Source of the DNA: Actinomycetota bacterium
Lineage (GTDB): Bacteria; Actinomycetota; Actinomycetes; S36-B12
Assembly: GCA_016717115.1 (NCBI GenBank)
Contig: JADKGE010000002.1
Coordinates: forward strand, 124,001 to 188,000
Direction of reading: 5' to 3'
Length of the DNA stretch: 64,000 nucleotides
The notes beneath the pieces were generated by a model. The model saw nothing but the letters and a program-made list of their open reading frames with translations, was not told the DNA's origin and did no database searches. The position numbers were made by a program, and so were the translations under genes. Within the stretch, counting starts at the first letter, position 1. The number at the start of each line of letters is the position of its first letter. Below are positions 1-8,774 of the stretch, piece after piece.

Positions 1-89
1 GACCCGGCGGTCGACGCGGACGGGCTCGACGAGCAGCCGGCCAGGAGCAGCGCGGCCGCCACGGCCAGCACGAAGGGCGTCTTCACCAC
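1..89 (-). CDS. lipoprotein, N-terminal fragment cut by window edge
   Basis: Only the first 29 codons lie inside the window, read leftwards from tandem GTG codons at 89 and 86. The peptide begins MVKTPF, continues with a hydrophobic Ala/Leu/Val stretch and reaches a clear lipobox, LLLAGC, followed by a Ser-rich segment (SSSPSAS). This is the layout of a signal-peptidase-II lipoprotein that would be anchored to the outer face of the membrane. The gene is divergent from the membrane-protein gene at 201, with about 110 bases between them. The mature domain is outside the window, so no function can be given. Confidence 0.65.
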   Translation of the reverse strand, partial: MVKTPFVLAVAAALLLAGCSSSPSASTAG

Positions 90-200
90 TTCACAAGAGT
101 CGCACACGGTGCTGACGAAACCCGTGAACGATCGAGCGGCGCCGCGTAGCCGTTCGACGGACACCCCGCGCCCGGTGACGCCCCGCCTAAACTGGCGGCG

Positions 201-1967
201 ATGTCATCGCCGGGCCAGGCCCCCGAGGCACCGAGCCGACTTCGGCTCGGTGCTGCCTTCGCCGCGAGCGAAGTCCTCGTGCTGCTGGCGCTCCTCGGAC
301 CCCTCATCGGTCGACCCTTCTGGCAGGGGTTCCGGGCCTACGCCTACCCCGACCAGTTGACCTACGCGTCCATCGCCACCAACTGGGCAATGGGCGACAG
401 TCGCTTCGTCGAACCGTTCACGCAGACGGGCACCTCGCACTACCCGAGCCTGTGGTACCAGGCCATGGGGCTGGTGGCCCGCCTCACCGGCGCGCCCGTG
501 CACGTCATCTGGACGCTCTTCGGCGTGCTGATCGTCAGTGCCGCGGTGCTGTCGACCGGGCTCCTCGCCTACCGCATGAGCGGTCGCGCGTGGGCTCCCG
601 TACTGCCCGCCCTGGCCCTCTTCACGGGCGTGCTCGCCGGCGTGACAGCCGGGCAGTGGGGCCTGGAACTCCTCAACCACGCCATCCTGTGGGGGCCCCT
701 CGCGTCGCTGTTCACTCTCAATGCCGAGGCTGCCGGGACCTGCCTCGTCATCATTGCCATGGTCTTGCTGCTCGGTGCCGATCCCGGGAACGGCGGCACG
801 TACCGGCGTCGTTCGCTCGTGATCGCCGCGGCGATCCTCGGCGCGATCGCCAACGTCCATACGTACGCGTTCTTCTCGGGACTGGTCCTCGCTGTGTGCT
901 TCGCCGCCGTCCTGTCTCTGCTCCGCTCGCGATCTCGGCCGCTCGTCGTCGTGACCGTCGCGCTCCTCGCGATCGTTCTGGTCGCCGGTGCCCCGCTGGC
1001 GCGCGTCATCGGTCCCCTCCCCGTGCTCGCCCTGCTGCTCCTCGCCTTCGCCCCCGCGGCCGTGGCCCTCGCGAGAGGCCACGCCGTGACGGCCGTCCTC
1101 GTCGTGCTCGCCTTCGGCTTAGCGGCGGCTCCGCAACTCGTCCGCACCGCCTGGGGCCTTGCCGAGGGCGACCCGTTCCTGGTGTTCCGCCAGGTGTCGT
1201 CGCGTGGTCTCGGGGTGGCGATCCCCACCGGGCTCCTGGCGGCGGCTCCACTCATCCTCGTGGGAGCCGCGTGCGCCGTCGCGCTGTGGGGCCGCCGGCA
1301 GGACACCAAGTCGGCGCTCCTGCTGTCGCTGCTCGTGGGCATGGGGATCATGTCGCAGAACGACCGGTGGGGCTTCAACCAGGAGCCGTACCGCTTCTGG
1401 ATCCTGTTCGGGATCCTCGCCGGGGTGCTGATGACTCCCGTGCTCGCCTGGTCCCTCGCCCAGCACGCGTGGATGCGTGACCGGCGCCGACTCGCGTACA
1501 CCGTGGTCGCCGTCGGCGCCGGCGCGATCTGGGCCGTGAGCCTCATCGACACCCTGAGCTTCTGGCACTACGCGAATGTCGAGGGCGTGTTCTCGATGGA
1601 GGACCAGCGGGCGCAGGCCGTCCGCAGCCTCACCGGGGAGCGGGACGGCCTTGTGCTCACGAGCGAGTGCCTGCCGCCGCAGGTGCTCAAGGTCATGACG
1701 GGCGCACGGATCGCCCACTACAACCGCGGACTGGCGTGGCCGGACAACGCCAAGGAGCTCAACGCCTTCCTCGACAAGGAGCGCCGCGCCGCCGAGGACC
1801 CGGCGCAGTTGCAGAGGGCCGGCGTGGCATACGTCCTGACGGACACGGGCTGTCCCACGGACTGGGACTTCGCCGGCGATCCCCGGGTGCGGCCCGAGGC
1901 CACGCGTGAGTATGCGGACGCGGACGGCCGACGGACGTTGACGCTGTGGCGGGTCGATCCGGCCTGA
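201..1967 (+). CDS. large polytopic membrane protein, GT-C-like architecture
   Basis: The 588-residue protein has about a dozen hydrophobic segments, beginning near residue 22 and ending near 440, followed by a soluble C-terminal domain of roughly 130 residues. An early acidic loop (YAYPDQ, about residues 48-53) and the many-helix-plus-C-terminal-domain layout resemble GT-C glycosyltransferases or related membrane proteins that use lipid-linked sugars, but no diagnostic motif was recognised. The ATG at 201 sits seven bases after TAAACT (188-193) with no Shine-Dalgarno sequence, so the message is probably leaderless. The next gene starts 65 bases downstream. Function is not assigned; a role in surface glycan assembly is inference only. 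Confidence 0.75.
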   Translation: MSSPGQAPEAPSRLRLGAAFAASEVLVLLALLGPLIGRPFWQGFRAYAYPDQLTYASIATNWAMGDSRFVEPFTQTGTSHYPSLWYQAMGLVARLTGAPVHVIWTLFGVLIVSAAVLSTGLLAYRMSGRAWAPVLPALALFTGVLAGVTAGQWGLELLNHAILWGPLASLFTLNAEAAGTCLVIIAMVLLLGADPGNGGTYRRRSLVIAAAILGAIANVHTYAFFSGLVLAVCFAAVLSLLRSRSRPLVVVTVALLAIVLVAGAPLARVIGPLPVLALLLLAFAPAAVALARGHAVTAVLVVLAFGLAAAPQLVRTAWGLAEGDPFLVFRQVSSRGLGVAIPTGLLAAAPLILVGAACAVALWGRRQDTKSALLLSLLVGMGIMSQNDRWGFNQEPYRFWILFGILAGVLMTPVLAWSLAQHAWMRDRRRLAYTVVAVGAGAIWAVSLIDTLSFWHYANVEGVFSMEDQRAQAVRSLTGERDGLVLTSECLPPQVLKVMTGARIAHYNRGLAWPDNAKELNAFLDKERRAAEDPAQLQRAGVAYVLTDTGCPTDWDFAGDPRVRPEATREYADADGRRTLTLWRVDPA

Positions 1968-2032
1968 GCGGATCGCCAGGACCCGGAATGTGCTTATTGT
2001 GCCGCCGCCCTGCTGCCCCTAGCCTGACGAGC

Positions 2033-2476
2033 GTGCTCCTCACGATCGAGCGTGTCGCGGTCCTTCGCCGCGTCGACCTGTTCGCGGACACCCCCGATCG
2101 CGTCCTCGCCGGCGTGGCACAGGTGCTCGAGGAGGTGGAGGTGCCGGCCGGCGCCCTGGTCATCGAGGCGGGCGCCGTTGAGGACTGGCTGTACGTCGTC
2201 GCCGACGGACAGCTCGAGGTGCTCCGCGGCGACCATCGTGCCGTCGTCGAGGCCGGCGGTGTCGTCGGCGAGTTCGCGGTGATCGATCCGCGGCCGCGAT
2301 CGGCGGACGTCGTCGCCCGCACGCCGGCCCTTCTCCTCCTGCTGCGCAAGCAGGCGTTCGACGAGGTGCTGGAGACGCGGCCCGAAGTGGCGCGTGGCGT
2401 CCTTCGCGAACTGGTCCGTCGCCTCCGTGAACCGCACGACGCGGAGCACGCCGGCCACGCCCCCGTGCCGACGTGA
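2033..2476 (+). CDS. cyclic-nucleotide-binding domain protein
   Basis: This 147-residue protein is essentially a single cNMP-binding (CRP-type) domain. It starts with ERVAVLRRVDLFADTP, typical of the domain entry, has the glycine turn near VVADGQLEV, and a phosphate-binding-cassette-like stretch, GGVVGEFAVIDPRPRSADV, in which the usual conserved Arg-Ser/Thr-Ala appears as RSA. There is no helix-turn-helix, so it is a sensor rather than a DNA-binding regulator. GTG at 2033 was chosen because TAGCCT (2020-2025) lies seven bases upstream, a leaderless arrangement, and the domain begins right there. Its stop overlaps the next start (GTGA). In other bacteria such domains are found fused to the same transporter/HEAT type protein, so the two probably act together. 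Confidence 0.8.
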   Translation: MLLTIERVAVLRRVDLFADTPDRVLAGVAQVLEEVEVPAGALVIEAGAVEDWLYVVADGQLEVLRGDHRAVVEAGGVVGEFAVIDPRPRSADVVARTPALLLLLRKQAFDEVLETRPEVARGVLRELVRRLREPHDAEHAGHAPVPT

Positions 2477-5166
2477 GGCCGCGCCTGCTGCTGCTCGGCG
2501 GCCAGACCATCGCCCTCGGTCTGGCCATGGCGTTCCTCGTTGTGCCGGCCAGTTCGGTCTTCCTCGCCACCTACGGCGCGCAGGCACTTCCCTACGTCTA
2601 CCTGTGCGTCGCCGCCGCTGGTGTCGTCGTGTCGGCACTCATGGCCAGGGCCCAGCGTCGCTGGTCGCTGGCGCACGTGACCAGCGTCGTGCTGGCGAGC
2701 TACTGCCTTCTCGTGGGCGCCGCTTGGGCTGCCCTGAGTCTCGCCGACGCCTCGTGGGTCACCTTCCCGCTCGTGGTGCTGTTCCCGCTGGCGATGCCGG
2801 TCGGCTTCGTCCTCATCGGGACCCAGGCCGGACGCCTGCTCGACGTTCGCCAGATGAAGTCGCACTTCCCGCGGGTCGTCGCCGGCTTCTCCGTGGGCTT
2901 CGCCATCGGGGGCCTGGCCGCCGCGCGCCTCGTCGCACCCCTGGGGGGGCCGGCGAACCTCCTCGGCCTCGGCGTGGCGGCGGGGCTGCTCATGCTGGGC
3001 CTCTCCGTGCTCACCGCGCGCCGCTACCCGACCGAGTTGGCGACCCACCCCCCGCAACGGCAGGCACGCCGGCTGGGCGATGGCGCAGCGCCCTCCGTCA
3101 GCGCGCGCACCCTCTTCCGCAACCGCATGGTCGTCCTCATCTTCGGGTACCAGCTCCTGTCCGCGGCCGTCACCCAGCTGCTCGACTACCTCGTCTGGGA
3201 ACGAGCCGCCGCCCGGTACCCCGACCCAACAGACCTCGCGCGTTTCCTCGGCGCCTTCGGTGCGGTGATCAACGTCGTCAGTGTCGCCTTCGTCGTGCTG
3301 GTCGCCGGACGGCTCCTCACCCGGTACGGCATCCGCCTCGGCCTCGCGGCCAACCCGGCCGGCGTTCTCCTGCTCCTCGTCACCGGTGCCGTCGTCGGGT
3401 ATGCGGCCGGACCGGCGTCGACGGCGTTCTTCGTGCTGGTCTGCGCCCAACAGGTGACCGACATCGCCCTGACCGACGGCACGACGAGAACGTCCATCAA
3501 CGCTACGTACCAGGCCCTGCCGCTGTCGCAGCGGGTCGCTGCCCAGACCTGGGTCGAGGGCGTGGGCTTCCCGCTGGCGCTGGGATTCGTCGGGGTGCTC
3601 CTGCTCGTGACAAACGCACTCAGGGTCAGCGTCGTATCCGTGGTCGTCATCACTGCCGTCCTGACAGCCCTCTGGCTGACGCTGGGCCTGTTCGCCTACT
3701 CCGAGTACGGCGCCAACCTGCGACGTACGTTGACCCGACGGGCGTGGGATCCGATCTCGCTCCGCCTCGACGACGGTTCGCGCGACGCGGTCGAGCGGAT
3801 GATCTCGGGCGACGACCTCGGCGGCGTACGCCTGGGCCTCGATGTCCTGGCGGACACGGATGATCCGGCATTGGCGGCGCACGTTCGTGCCCTCCTCACC
3901 GATCCCGACCCGGCTCGCCGGCTCGTGGCCGTGTCCGCGTCCGGGCACGCGACCCGGACGGCTGTCGACTGCTCCTGGGTGGCCGCCGCCCTTGCCCCGA
4001 TGACGGACGACCCGGACGACGACGTGCGCACGGCGGCGCAGATCGCTCTCGCCGCCGCCTCGGGGGACAGGGAGCGGAGCGCCGCAGCTCGTCTCTGGGC
4101 GGCCGCCCTTCTGGGGGACGACCCGCCCCGTCGACGCTCGGCGCTCCTGGCCGCGACGACCGTTCCCGATCCCTCCTACTCCGGCCCGCTTGTCGCCCTC
4201 GCCGAGTCCAGCATCCCGCCGGTTGGTCTCGCCGACGCCCTCGCGGCCAACGCGGACTCGCTCGCACCGACGACGGACGCGGCCCTCAGGGGTGACTCGG
4301 TCCTGGCCTGGCGGGCCACCCGTCGCCTCATCGGAGCGCTCGGCGAGTCCTCCTCGCCGCTGGCGCGCGCGACGCTCCTGGCGCACGTCGACCACGGCAA
4401 CCCGCAGGTGGCTGACGCCGTGCTCGAGGCCCTCGTGGCCGGGGGGCCCGCGCCCGCCGAGGCCCGGCCCGCTCTGCGCCGTTCACTGCGACGGGAGGCC
4501 GAGCGCACCTCCCGCCTGCTGGAGGCACTCGCGGCCCTCGACGCCCTGCCGGCGGTGGCCCATGTCGTGCGCGGACTGCGCGACGAGGTCACGAGATCCC
4601 GTGACCGGGCAGCGGGGCTGCTCGGCCTGCTGCACGACCCGACCGCTGTGGCCCGCACTGCACACATGCTCGCTGCGGATGGCGGGAACCGTCCGCTGGC
4701 CTTGGAGACGCTGGAGGTCACCGTCGGTCGCGGCGCCTATCCCCAGGCGCTGGCCCTCCTCGATCCCGACCTGGACGACGCGACGCGGCGGGGGCTCCTG
4801 CCCCGCACCGCCGGCGCGCCCCCCACGGCCACTCCAGTCGACGTGCTCAACCAACTGGTCGTCGATCCGCAGAAGTACTGGAACGATCCCTGGCTGCGCG
4901 CCTGCGCACTGCACGCTCTGGCGTTCGTCGATGCAGCCGATGCGCAGACCGCCGCCCCGGCCCTGGCCGGAGACCGGGACCCATGCGTCGCGGAGACCGC
5001 TCTCTGGGTGATCGGGGCGCGAGCCGACCTTCGAGACACCGCCGAGGCGCCGACCACAAGGGCTACCGCAGAACCCCGAAAACAAGGAAGTCTCGAGACA
5101 TCCGATAACGATGTCTCGAGACTTCACAAAGTGCGCCCGAAGGGATTCGAACCCCCAACCTTCTGA
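2473..5166 (+). CDS. MFS/nucleotide-translocase-like membrane protein with C-terminal HEAT repeats
   Basis: The 897-residue product has about 12 membrane segments in residues 1-410, then a soluble Ala/Asp/Leu-rich half with repeated helical units of the HEAT type (for example at 440-560 and 620-720). The membrane half resembles the Npt/NTT ATP-ADP-translocase-like branch of transporters that carry HEAT repeats. It is translationally coupled (GTGA) to the cyclic-nucleotide-binding protein upstream, suggesting ligand-controlled transport or signalling; substrate unknown. The reading frame has no stop until 5164-5166, inside the antisense tRNA-Arg gene, and it crosses a strong inverted repeat at 5088-5124. 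The last 30 or so residues are therefore doubtful, and a missed stop or frameshift near 5040-5090 is possible. Confidence 0.8.
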   Translation: MRPRLLLLGGQTIALGLAMAFLVVPASSVFLATYGAQALPYVYLCVAAAGVVVSALMARAQRRWSLAHVTSVVLASYCLLVGAAWAALSLADASWVTFPLVVLFPLAMPVGFVLIGTQAGRLLDVRQMKSHFPRVVAGFSVGFAIGGLAAARLVAPLGGPANLLGLGVAAGLLMLGLSVLTARRYPTELATHPPQRQARRLGDGAAPSVSARTLFRNRMVVLIFGYQLLSAAVTQLLDYLVWERAAARYPDPTDLARFLGAFGAVINVVSVAFVVLVAGRLLTRYGIRLGLAANPAGVLLLLVTGAVVGYAAGPASTAFFVLVCAQQVTDIALTDGTTRTSINATYQALPLSQRVAAQTWVEGVGFPLALGFVGVLLLVTNALRVSVVSVVVITAVLTALWLTLGLFAYSEYGANLRRTLTRRAWDPISLRLDDGSRDAVERMISGDDLGGVRLGLDVLADTDDPALAAHVRALLTDPDPARRLVAVSASGHATRTAVDCSWVAAALAPMTDDPDDDVRTAAQIALAAASGDRERSAAARLWAAALLGDDPPRRRSALLAATTVPDPSYSGPLVALAESSIPPVGLADALAANADSLAPTTDAALRGDSVLAWRATRRLIGALGESSSPLARATLLAHVDHGNPQVADAVLEALVAGGPAPAEARPALRRSLRREAERTSRLLEALAALDALPAVAHVVRGLRDEVTRSRDRAAGLLGLLHDPTAVARTAHMLAADGGNRPLALETLEVTVGRGAYPQALALLDPDLDDATRRGLLPRTAGAPPTATPVDVLNQLVVDPQKYWNDPWLRACALHALAFVDAADAQTAAPALAGDRDPCVAETALWVIGARADLRDTAEAPTTRATAEPRKQGSLETSDNDVSRLHKVRPKGFEPPTF
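5088..5124. terminator. 14-bp perfect inverted repeat, likely bidirectional terminator
   Basis: AAGTCTCGAGACAT at 5088-5101 is repeated in inverted form at 5111-5124 with a nine-base loop. Each arm also contains the palindrome TCTCGAGA. It lies at the 3' ends of two convergent genes, the HEAT-repeat protein on the plus strand and tRNA-Arg on the minus strand, which fits a shared terminator. It is oddly placed inside the open reading frame of the plus-strand gene. Confidence 0.6.
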
Positions 5167-5204
5167 TCCGTAGTCAGATGCTCTATCCGTTGAGCTACGG
5201 GCGC
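5132..5204 (-). tRNA. tRNA-Arg (anticodon ACG)
   Basis: Read on the minus strand, the 73-base gene starts GCGCCCG and ends CGGGCGC plus discriminator A, giving a seven-pair acceptor stem. The anticodon stem TCTGA/TCAGA encloses the loop CTACGGA, so the anticodon is ACG. The T arm carries the usual GGTTCGAATCC. No CCA is encoded. The 3' end overlaps the end of the convergent HEAT-protein reading frame. Confidence 0.95.
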
Positions 5205-5242
5205 GTGGTCGCTGACAACCGTCCGGAAGTCTAGCGGCCCGA

Positions 5243-5401
5243 TTACTCCGTCATGAACCACCCACCCGACGCGGTCCCGCGCAGCACGAGCGCTTGCGGG
5301 ACGTGACGCACCACGCGATCGACGCCGAACGACGCCAGTCGTCGCAGTAGACTCGCGTGCGACCTGCCGCCGGGCTCATCGACGGCCCTCGCGAAAGGCG
5401 C
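5243..5401 (-). pseudogene. C-terminal remnant of a LacI-family regulator
   Basis: In one minus-strand frame about 50 codons end at TAA (5245-5243) and read ...LLRRLASFGV, DRVVRHVPQA, LVLRGTASGG, WFMTE. The pattern V..VP..LV.RG(S/T)(T/A) is the typical C-terminal tail of LacI-family sugar-responsive repressors; the intact repressor at 9833-10894 ends with a comparable HIVPSRLIPRGSG. No start codon or upstream LacI body is present, because the methyltransferase gene begins at 5409 on the other strand. It is best read as a decayed gene end left by a rearrangement. Chance resemblance is possible. Confidence 0.4.
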
Positions 5402-5408
5402 AGACGGG

Positions 5409-6332
5409 GTGACCACGCCGAGCGATCCGGAAGCCAGGGCTGCAGTGGGCGACTGTTTGATGTGCGGGGCAGGCGGCGCACGCAGCCACTACCCCGCCCA
5501 GGATGATCGGCGCAGCGACGACACCTCGGCCTACCGATGCACCACAACGACCCGCTTCCGACCCGAGGTCTTCCGGTGTGGGCAGTGCGAGCACTGGTTC
5601 ACCGACCCGAACTCCTGGCCCGCGTCGCTCGGTGGCGAGTACGAGTCGTTGGTCGACGCGGAGTACCTCAGGATGATCGGCGTCAAACGCCGCACCTTCA
5701 AGAAGGCCGCCGACGTGGTCTGCAGGTACGCCCGACCCCCGGCAGCCATCCTCGAGGTCGGCTCATACGCAGGCATCTTCCTGGACGAGATGGCCGCCCG
5801 TGGCTTCCCGATCACGGGAATAGAGCCCTCCACCTGGGGGGCTCAGATGGCACAAGAGCGAGGCCACACCGTTCACCAGGGCACCGCGGAGGACGTGCTA
5901 GCGGCGCAGGACTCCGAGCAGTGGGATGTCGTGGTCAGTTGGGACGTCATCGAACACGTTCCTGATCCGCGACAATTCGTGCGCCTGCTCTCCCGGGCAG
6001 CGAAGCCCGGTGGCCTCGTCGTCTTCTCGACTCTGGACCGAGGCAACTGGTTCCCGCGCCTGGTGGGCAGACGATGGCCCTGGATCATCCCCATGCACCT
6101 TCACTACTTCGACCAGGAGGCGATCCGGCGGATCAGCAGCGAAGCCGCACTGGAGTTCGTCGACACGAAACCCCACGTGCACTACACCACCCCTTCGTAT
6201 GCCCTCAATCGACTCGTACGCATGGCCCGCCCCCTTCCGGTGCGTCACACCGAGAGCAGCCATCTGATCGTGCCGATCGCCTTTGGAGACGTGCGCACCT
6301 TCGTCTTTCGCAGGGTCCCCGCCGACACGTGA
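5409..6332 (+). CDS. class I SAM-dependent methyltransferase with N-terminal zinc-ribbon-like segment
   Basis: The 307-residue protein opens with CLMCGAG and, further on, RCGQCEHWF, two Cys-x-x-Cys pairs consistent with a small zinc ribbon. It then shows the Rossmann methyltransferase core: motif I ILEVGSYAGIF (about residues 117-127), an acidic residue in GIEPS, and DVVVSWDVIEHVPDP (about 175-190), typical of Methyltransf_11/23 enzymes. Proteins of this layout often modify sugars or nucleotide-linked intermediates. GTG at 5409 follows a GAAAGG ribosome site about ten bases upstream. Its stop overlaps the next start (GTGA), so it is coupled to the DPM1-like glycosyltransferase; together they suggest a surface or lipid-linked glycan step. 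Substrate unknown. Confidence 0.85.
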   Translation: MTTPSDPEARAAVGDCLMCGAGGARSHYPAQDDRRSDDTSAYRCTTTTRFRPEVFRCGQCEHWFTDPNSWPASLGGEYESLVDAEYLRMIGVKRRTFKKAADVVCRYARPPAAILEVGSYAGIFLDEMAARGFPITGIEPSTWGAQMAQERGHTVHQGTAEDVLAAQDSEQWDVVVSWDVIEHVPDPRQFVRLLSRAAKPGGLVVFSTLDRGNWFPRLVGRRWPWIIPMHLHYFDQEAIRRISSEAALEFVDTKPHVHYTTPSYALNRLVRMARPLPVRHTESSHLIVPIAFGDVRTFVFRRVPADT

Positions 6333-7084
6333 ACGCTCCTCAACAAGCACCCGAATCGGTACTCGTCTTCACGGCCACGTACTGCGAGGCCGGCAACATC
6401 GACGAGTGGCACTCACGCGTCCGTAGAGTGCTTCCCGCGGCTCGACTGCTCGTGATCGACGACAGTTCACCCGACGGGACGGCCGAGCACCTGGCGCGGA
6501 TCGCGGCAGCCGATCCGGAGTTCGAGTACATCGTGCGGGCAGGCAAGCTTGGCCTGGGCTCGGCGCATCGACGCGCAATGCAGCATGGATGGGACGCTGG
6601 CTACGAGACGCTGGTCACCATGGACGCCGACCTGTCGCACCAGCCGGAGCAGATACCACGACTCCTCGCTGCCCTGCCCGGTCACGACTTCGTCATCGGA
6701 ACGCGCTCGGGTCAGGGATCGTGCGACTACACCGGTTTCCGGCGCCTCGCCTTCGTGGGAGGTAACTCCATGGCCCGTCTGCTGATCCCCACCGGTCTCA
6801 CCGAATTCACGACGTCGATGCGCGCCTTCAACAGGTCGGCCCTGGACCTGCTCCTCACTACCGGGGAGCGAGACGACGGCTACGCCTACTTCATGGAGGT
6901 GGTCTATCGCCTCAACGACGCGGGGCTGCGGTTGACGGAGGTGCCGATCGACTTCGCGGACCGTACTCGGGGCACATCGAAGATCCCTCGGGCGCAGATC
7001 GCCATGAGCGCCAAGGTGCTCCTGCAGTTGACCGGCCACCGCCTTGCCAAGAAGTACCTCGGCGCCCACACGTCCGGTCGTTGA
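6329..7084 (+). CDS. GT2 glycosyltransferase, dolichol/polyprenyl-phosphate mannose synthase type
   Basis: This 251-residue cytosolic protein has the GT-A fold signature of DPM1-like enzymes: ATYCEAGNI at the N-terminus, LLVIDDSSPDGTAEH (about residues 40-54), the metal-binding MDADLSHQPEQ (about 96-106), and a C-terminal EVPIDFADRTRGTSKI. In this family, family members transfer mannose or another hexose from a nucleotide sugar to polyprenyl phosphate, making a donor for membrane GT-C enzymes. There is no C-terminal membrane anchor. The GTG start overlaps the methyltransferase stop. A GT-C-like membrane protein lies convergent at 7115, a plausible consumer of the product. Confidence 0.88.
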   Translation: MNAPQQAPESVLVFTATYCEAGNIDEWHSRVRRVLPAARLLVIDDSSPDGTAEHLARIAAADPEFEYIVRAGKLGLGSAHRRAMQHGWDAGYETLVTMDADLSHQPEQIPRLLAALPGHDFVIGTRSGQGSCDYTGFRRLAFVGGNSMARLLIPTGLTEFTTSMRAFNRSALDLLLTTGERDDGYAYFMEVVYRLNDAGLRLTEVPIDFADRTRGTSKIPRAQIAMSAKVLLQLTGHRLAKKYLGAHTSGR

Positions 7085-7114
7085 CCACGAGATTCCCGCT
7101 CACCTCCTGTCTCG

Positions 7115-8656
7115 CTACTTCGCAAGTCGGACCACGAGGAAGGTCTCCTCTGCGAGCACCGCTTCGATCGGCTCCTCGAGGACGTCAAAGCCGTCGGGAG
7201 GAGTGCGCAACAAGCTCAGCACCGCAATCGAGCCCGGCCCTTTCTCGAGCAGCGCTGCCTGGACAAGCCCCCACGTGGGTGGGCGTTGGGCCACCAGGCC
7301 GGGATCCCAGCGGGTGAAGCTCGCCCAGCGACTTGAGTTCACGTGGTACAGCGACTGGCCCCCGAGGTAGGCGGAAACCCCCGTAGCCACCACGTCGTCG
7401 TCGGTGATGACCGCGCATCCCGACGGGCAGTACTGCGTCACGACGCGCGCTGCTTCCTTGCTCCCTGACAGCGGCTGACTCCCCCACAGCGCGTCCCCGG
7501 GGGCTCCGAACAGCGCGAGGATCTGTGCCGCGAGAACCGCCCACCACGCGATCGTCTGCCAGAGCAACGGCGTGACGAACCAGGTAGGCCCTGCGATGTC
7601 CCGCGTCATCAATACGATCAGCATCAGAGCGACGACGATCACCCCCCAGTGCCACCAGAAGGGCCCGTACCAGAACACACCGTTGACCACCAGCAAGGAC
7701 AGGCCGGTGATCGGCGCGAGAAGTCGAATCCGGCCGCACAGGAGAGCCACGATGACGATGGCCAGCAGGGGCGCCGCCCAGACAAGCGTGCGCACGGTGG
7801 GGGAATCGGTGAGCACGTCGAAGCTCGGGGGGCGAACGGCGTCGCTGGCATACTCGATCAGTCGCCACGGGGCCTCGCTCCAGGGCACGTCGTGTGCGGT
7901 CTGGTAGCTGTAGTCAACCGGTGGCACCACGAGCCACGCGCTCCAAGCGAAGACCACGGCCGACGCGGCCGCCGCGCCTCCTGCCCACCATCGTCGGGCC
8001 GCTCCGATCGTCCGCCACTGCCTCAACAACGCAATGGTGGTCAGCGCCCACAGAGGCGCCGCCAGCAGCAGGAACAGGCCGTGCACCGACGCCATCAGGG
8101 CAGCGACGACAAACTGCCCGGCCAGGCTTCCACGGGAGAAGGCCAAGAACCACAACAACGTCAGCAGCGTGCCGACGACATAGCCGGTGCTCATCGTCGA
8201 GTAGCCGAGCAGGAACAGGAAGCCACTCAGGACGACGACCTGCTCGATCCGCGCAAGCGGCAGGAACCGCGTGACGAGGACGGCCACCCCTGCCGAGGCC
8301 AGCCACGAGAGAAGCTTCACGGCGTCCGGGTTGGCAGTGAGTCGCGCCACGGGCCAGATCAACAGGAACCACAGGATCGGGCGGTTCTCGTAGTTCATGT
8401 TGGACAGCAACTCACCCAGACTGCCGCTCGCCCGGGCGACGAGCCACAGCTGAGCCTCATCGCGCCAGAGCACGTGCCGAACCAGGATCCAGGCCTCGAA
8501 GACCAGGTAGCTGCCAGCGACGCCCACCACCCACCACAGCGCGGGAATGCGCTGCAGATCGGATTCGAGGTCACGCAAGGGCCGGAAAAGGCGAATGCTG
8601 CCACCCTCCTGCGTGCTCGGCGGCGCGGCCACAGGCGAGATCTCGCGACTGGCCAC
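7115..8656 (-). CDS. polytopic membrane protein, GT-C glycosyltransferase-like
   Basis: With GTG at 8656 as start (GGGGG about four bases upstream) the protein has 513 residues; the reading frame is open further upstream but that extension runs into the terminator of tRNA-Ser and has no family features. After a hydrophilic N-terminus of about 45 residues come some ten membrane helices. The first loop contains RDEAQLW, an acidic motif typical of GT-C enzymes (DE in the first extracytoplasmic loop), and the C-terminal part is a soluble domain (GCAVITDDDVVATG and following). A lipid-linked sugar transferase is the best guess. It faces the DPM1-like gene at 6329 tail to tail, with 30 bases between them. 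Confidence 0.75.
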   Translation of the reverse strand: MASREISPVAAPPSTQEGGSIRLFRPLRDLESDLQRIPALWWVVGVAGSYLVFEAWILVRHVLWRDEAQLWLVARASGSLGELLSNMNYENRPILWFLLIWPVARLTANPDAVKLLSWLASAGVAVLVTRFLPLARIEQVVVLSGFLFLLGYSTMSTGYVVGTLLTLLWFLAFSRGSLAGQFVVAALMASVHGLFLLLAAPLWALTTIALLRQWRTIGAARRWWAGGAAAASAVVFAWSAWLVVPPVDYSYQTAHDVPWSEAPWRLIEYASDAVRPPSFDVLTDSPTVRTLVWAAPLLAIVIVALLCGRIRLLAPITGLSLLVVNGVFWYGPFWWHWGVIVVALMLIVLMTRDIAGPTWFVTPLLWQTIAWWAVLAAQILALFGAPGDALWGSQPLSGSKEAARVVTQYCPSGCAVITDDDVVATGVSAYLGGQSLYHVNSSRWASFTRWDPGLVAQRPPTWGLVQAALLEKGPGSIAVLSLLRTPPDGFDVLEEPIEAVLAEETFLVVRLAK

Positions 8657-8774
8657 GGTGCCCCCAAGCGGCTCGGCAGGTGCAATCGTCAGCGTATGTG
8701 ACGGGGCGCGGCGGAGGCTGCGGGAGGCTTCGGCTTCTCTTCCTCTTGGAGCGCAGTCGTGCCGCCCGCTGAGG

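Noticed and set aside
1759..4395. Long open frame of about 878 codons on the minus strand
   Set aside because: It lies opposite the cNMP and transporter genes, is extremely Arg/Gly/Glu-rich with no domain, and is a high-GC shadow. The same holds for other long antisense frames, for example 204-1082, 11314-12486 and 32466-33653.
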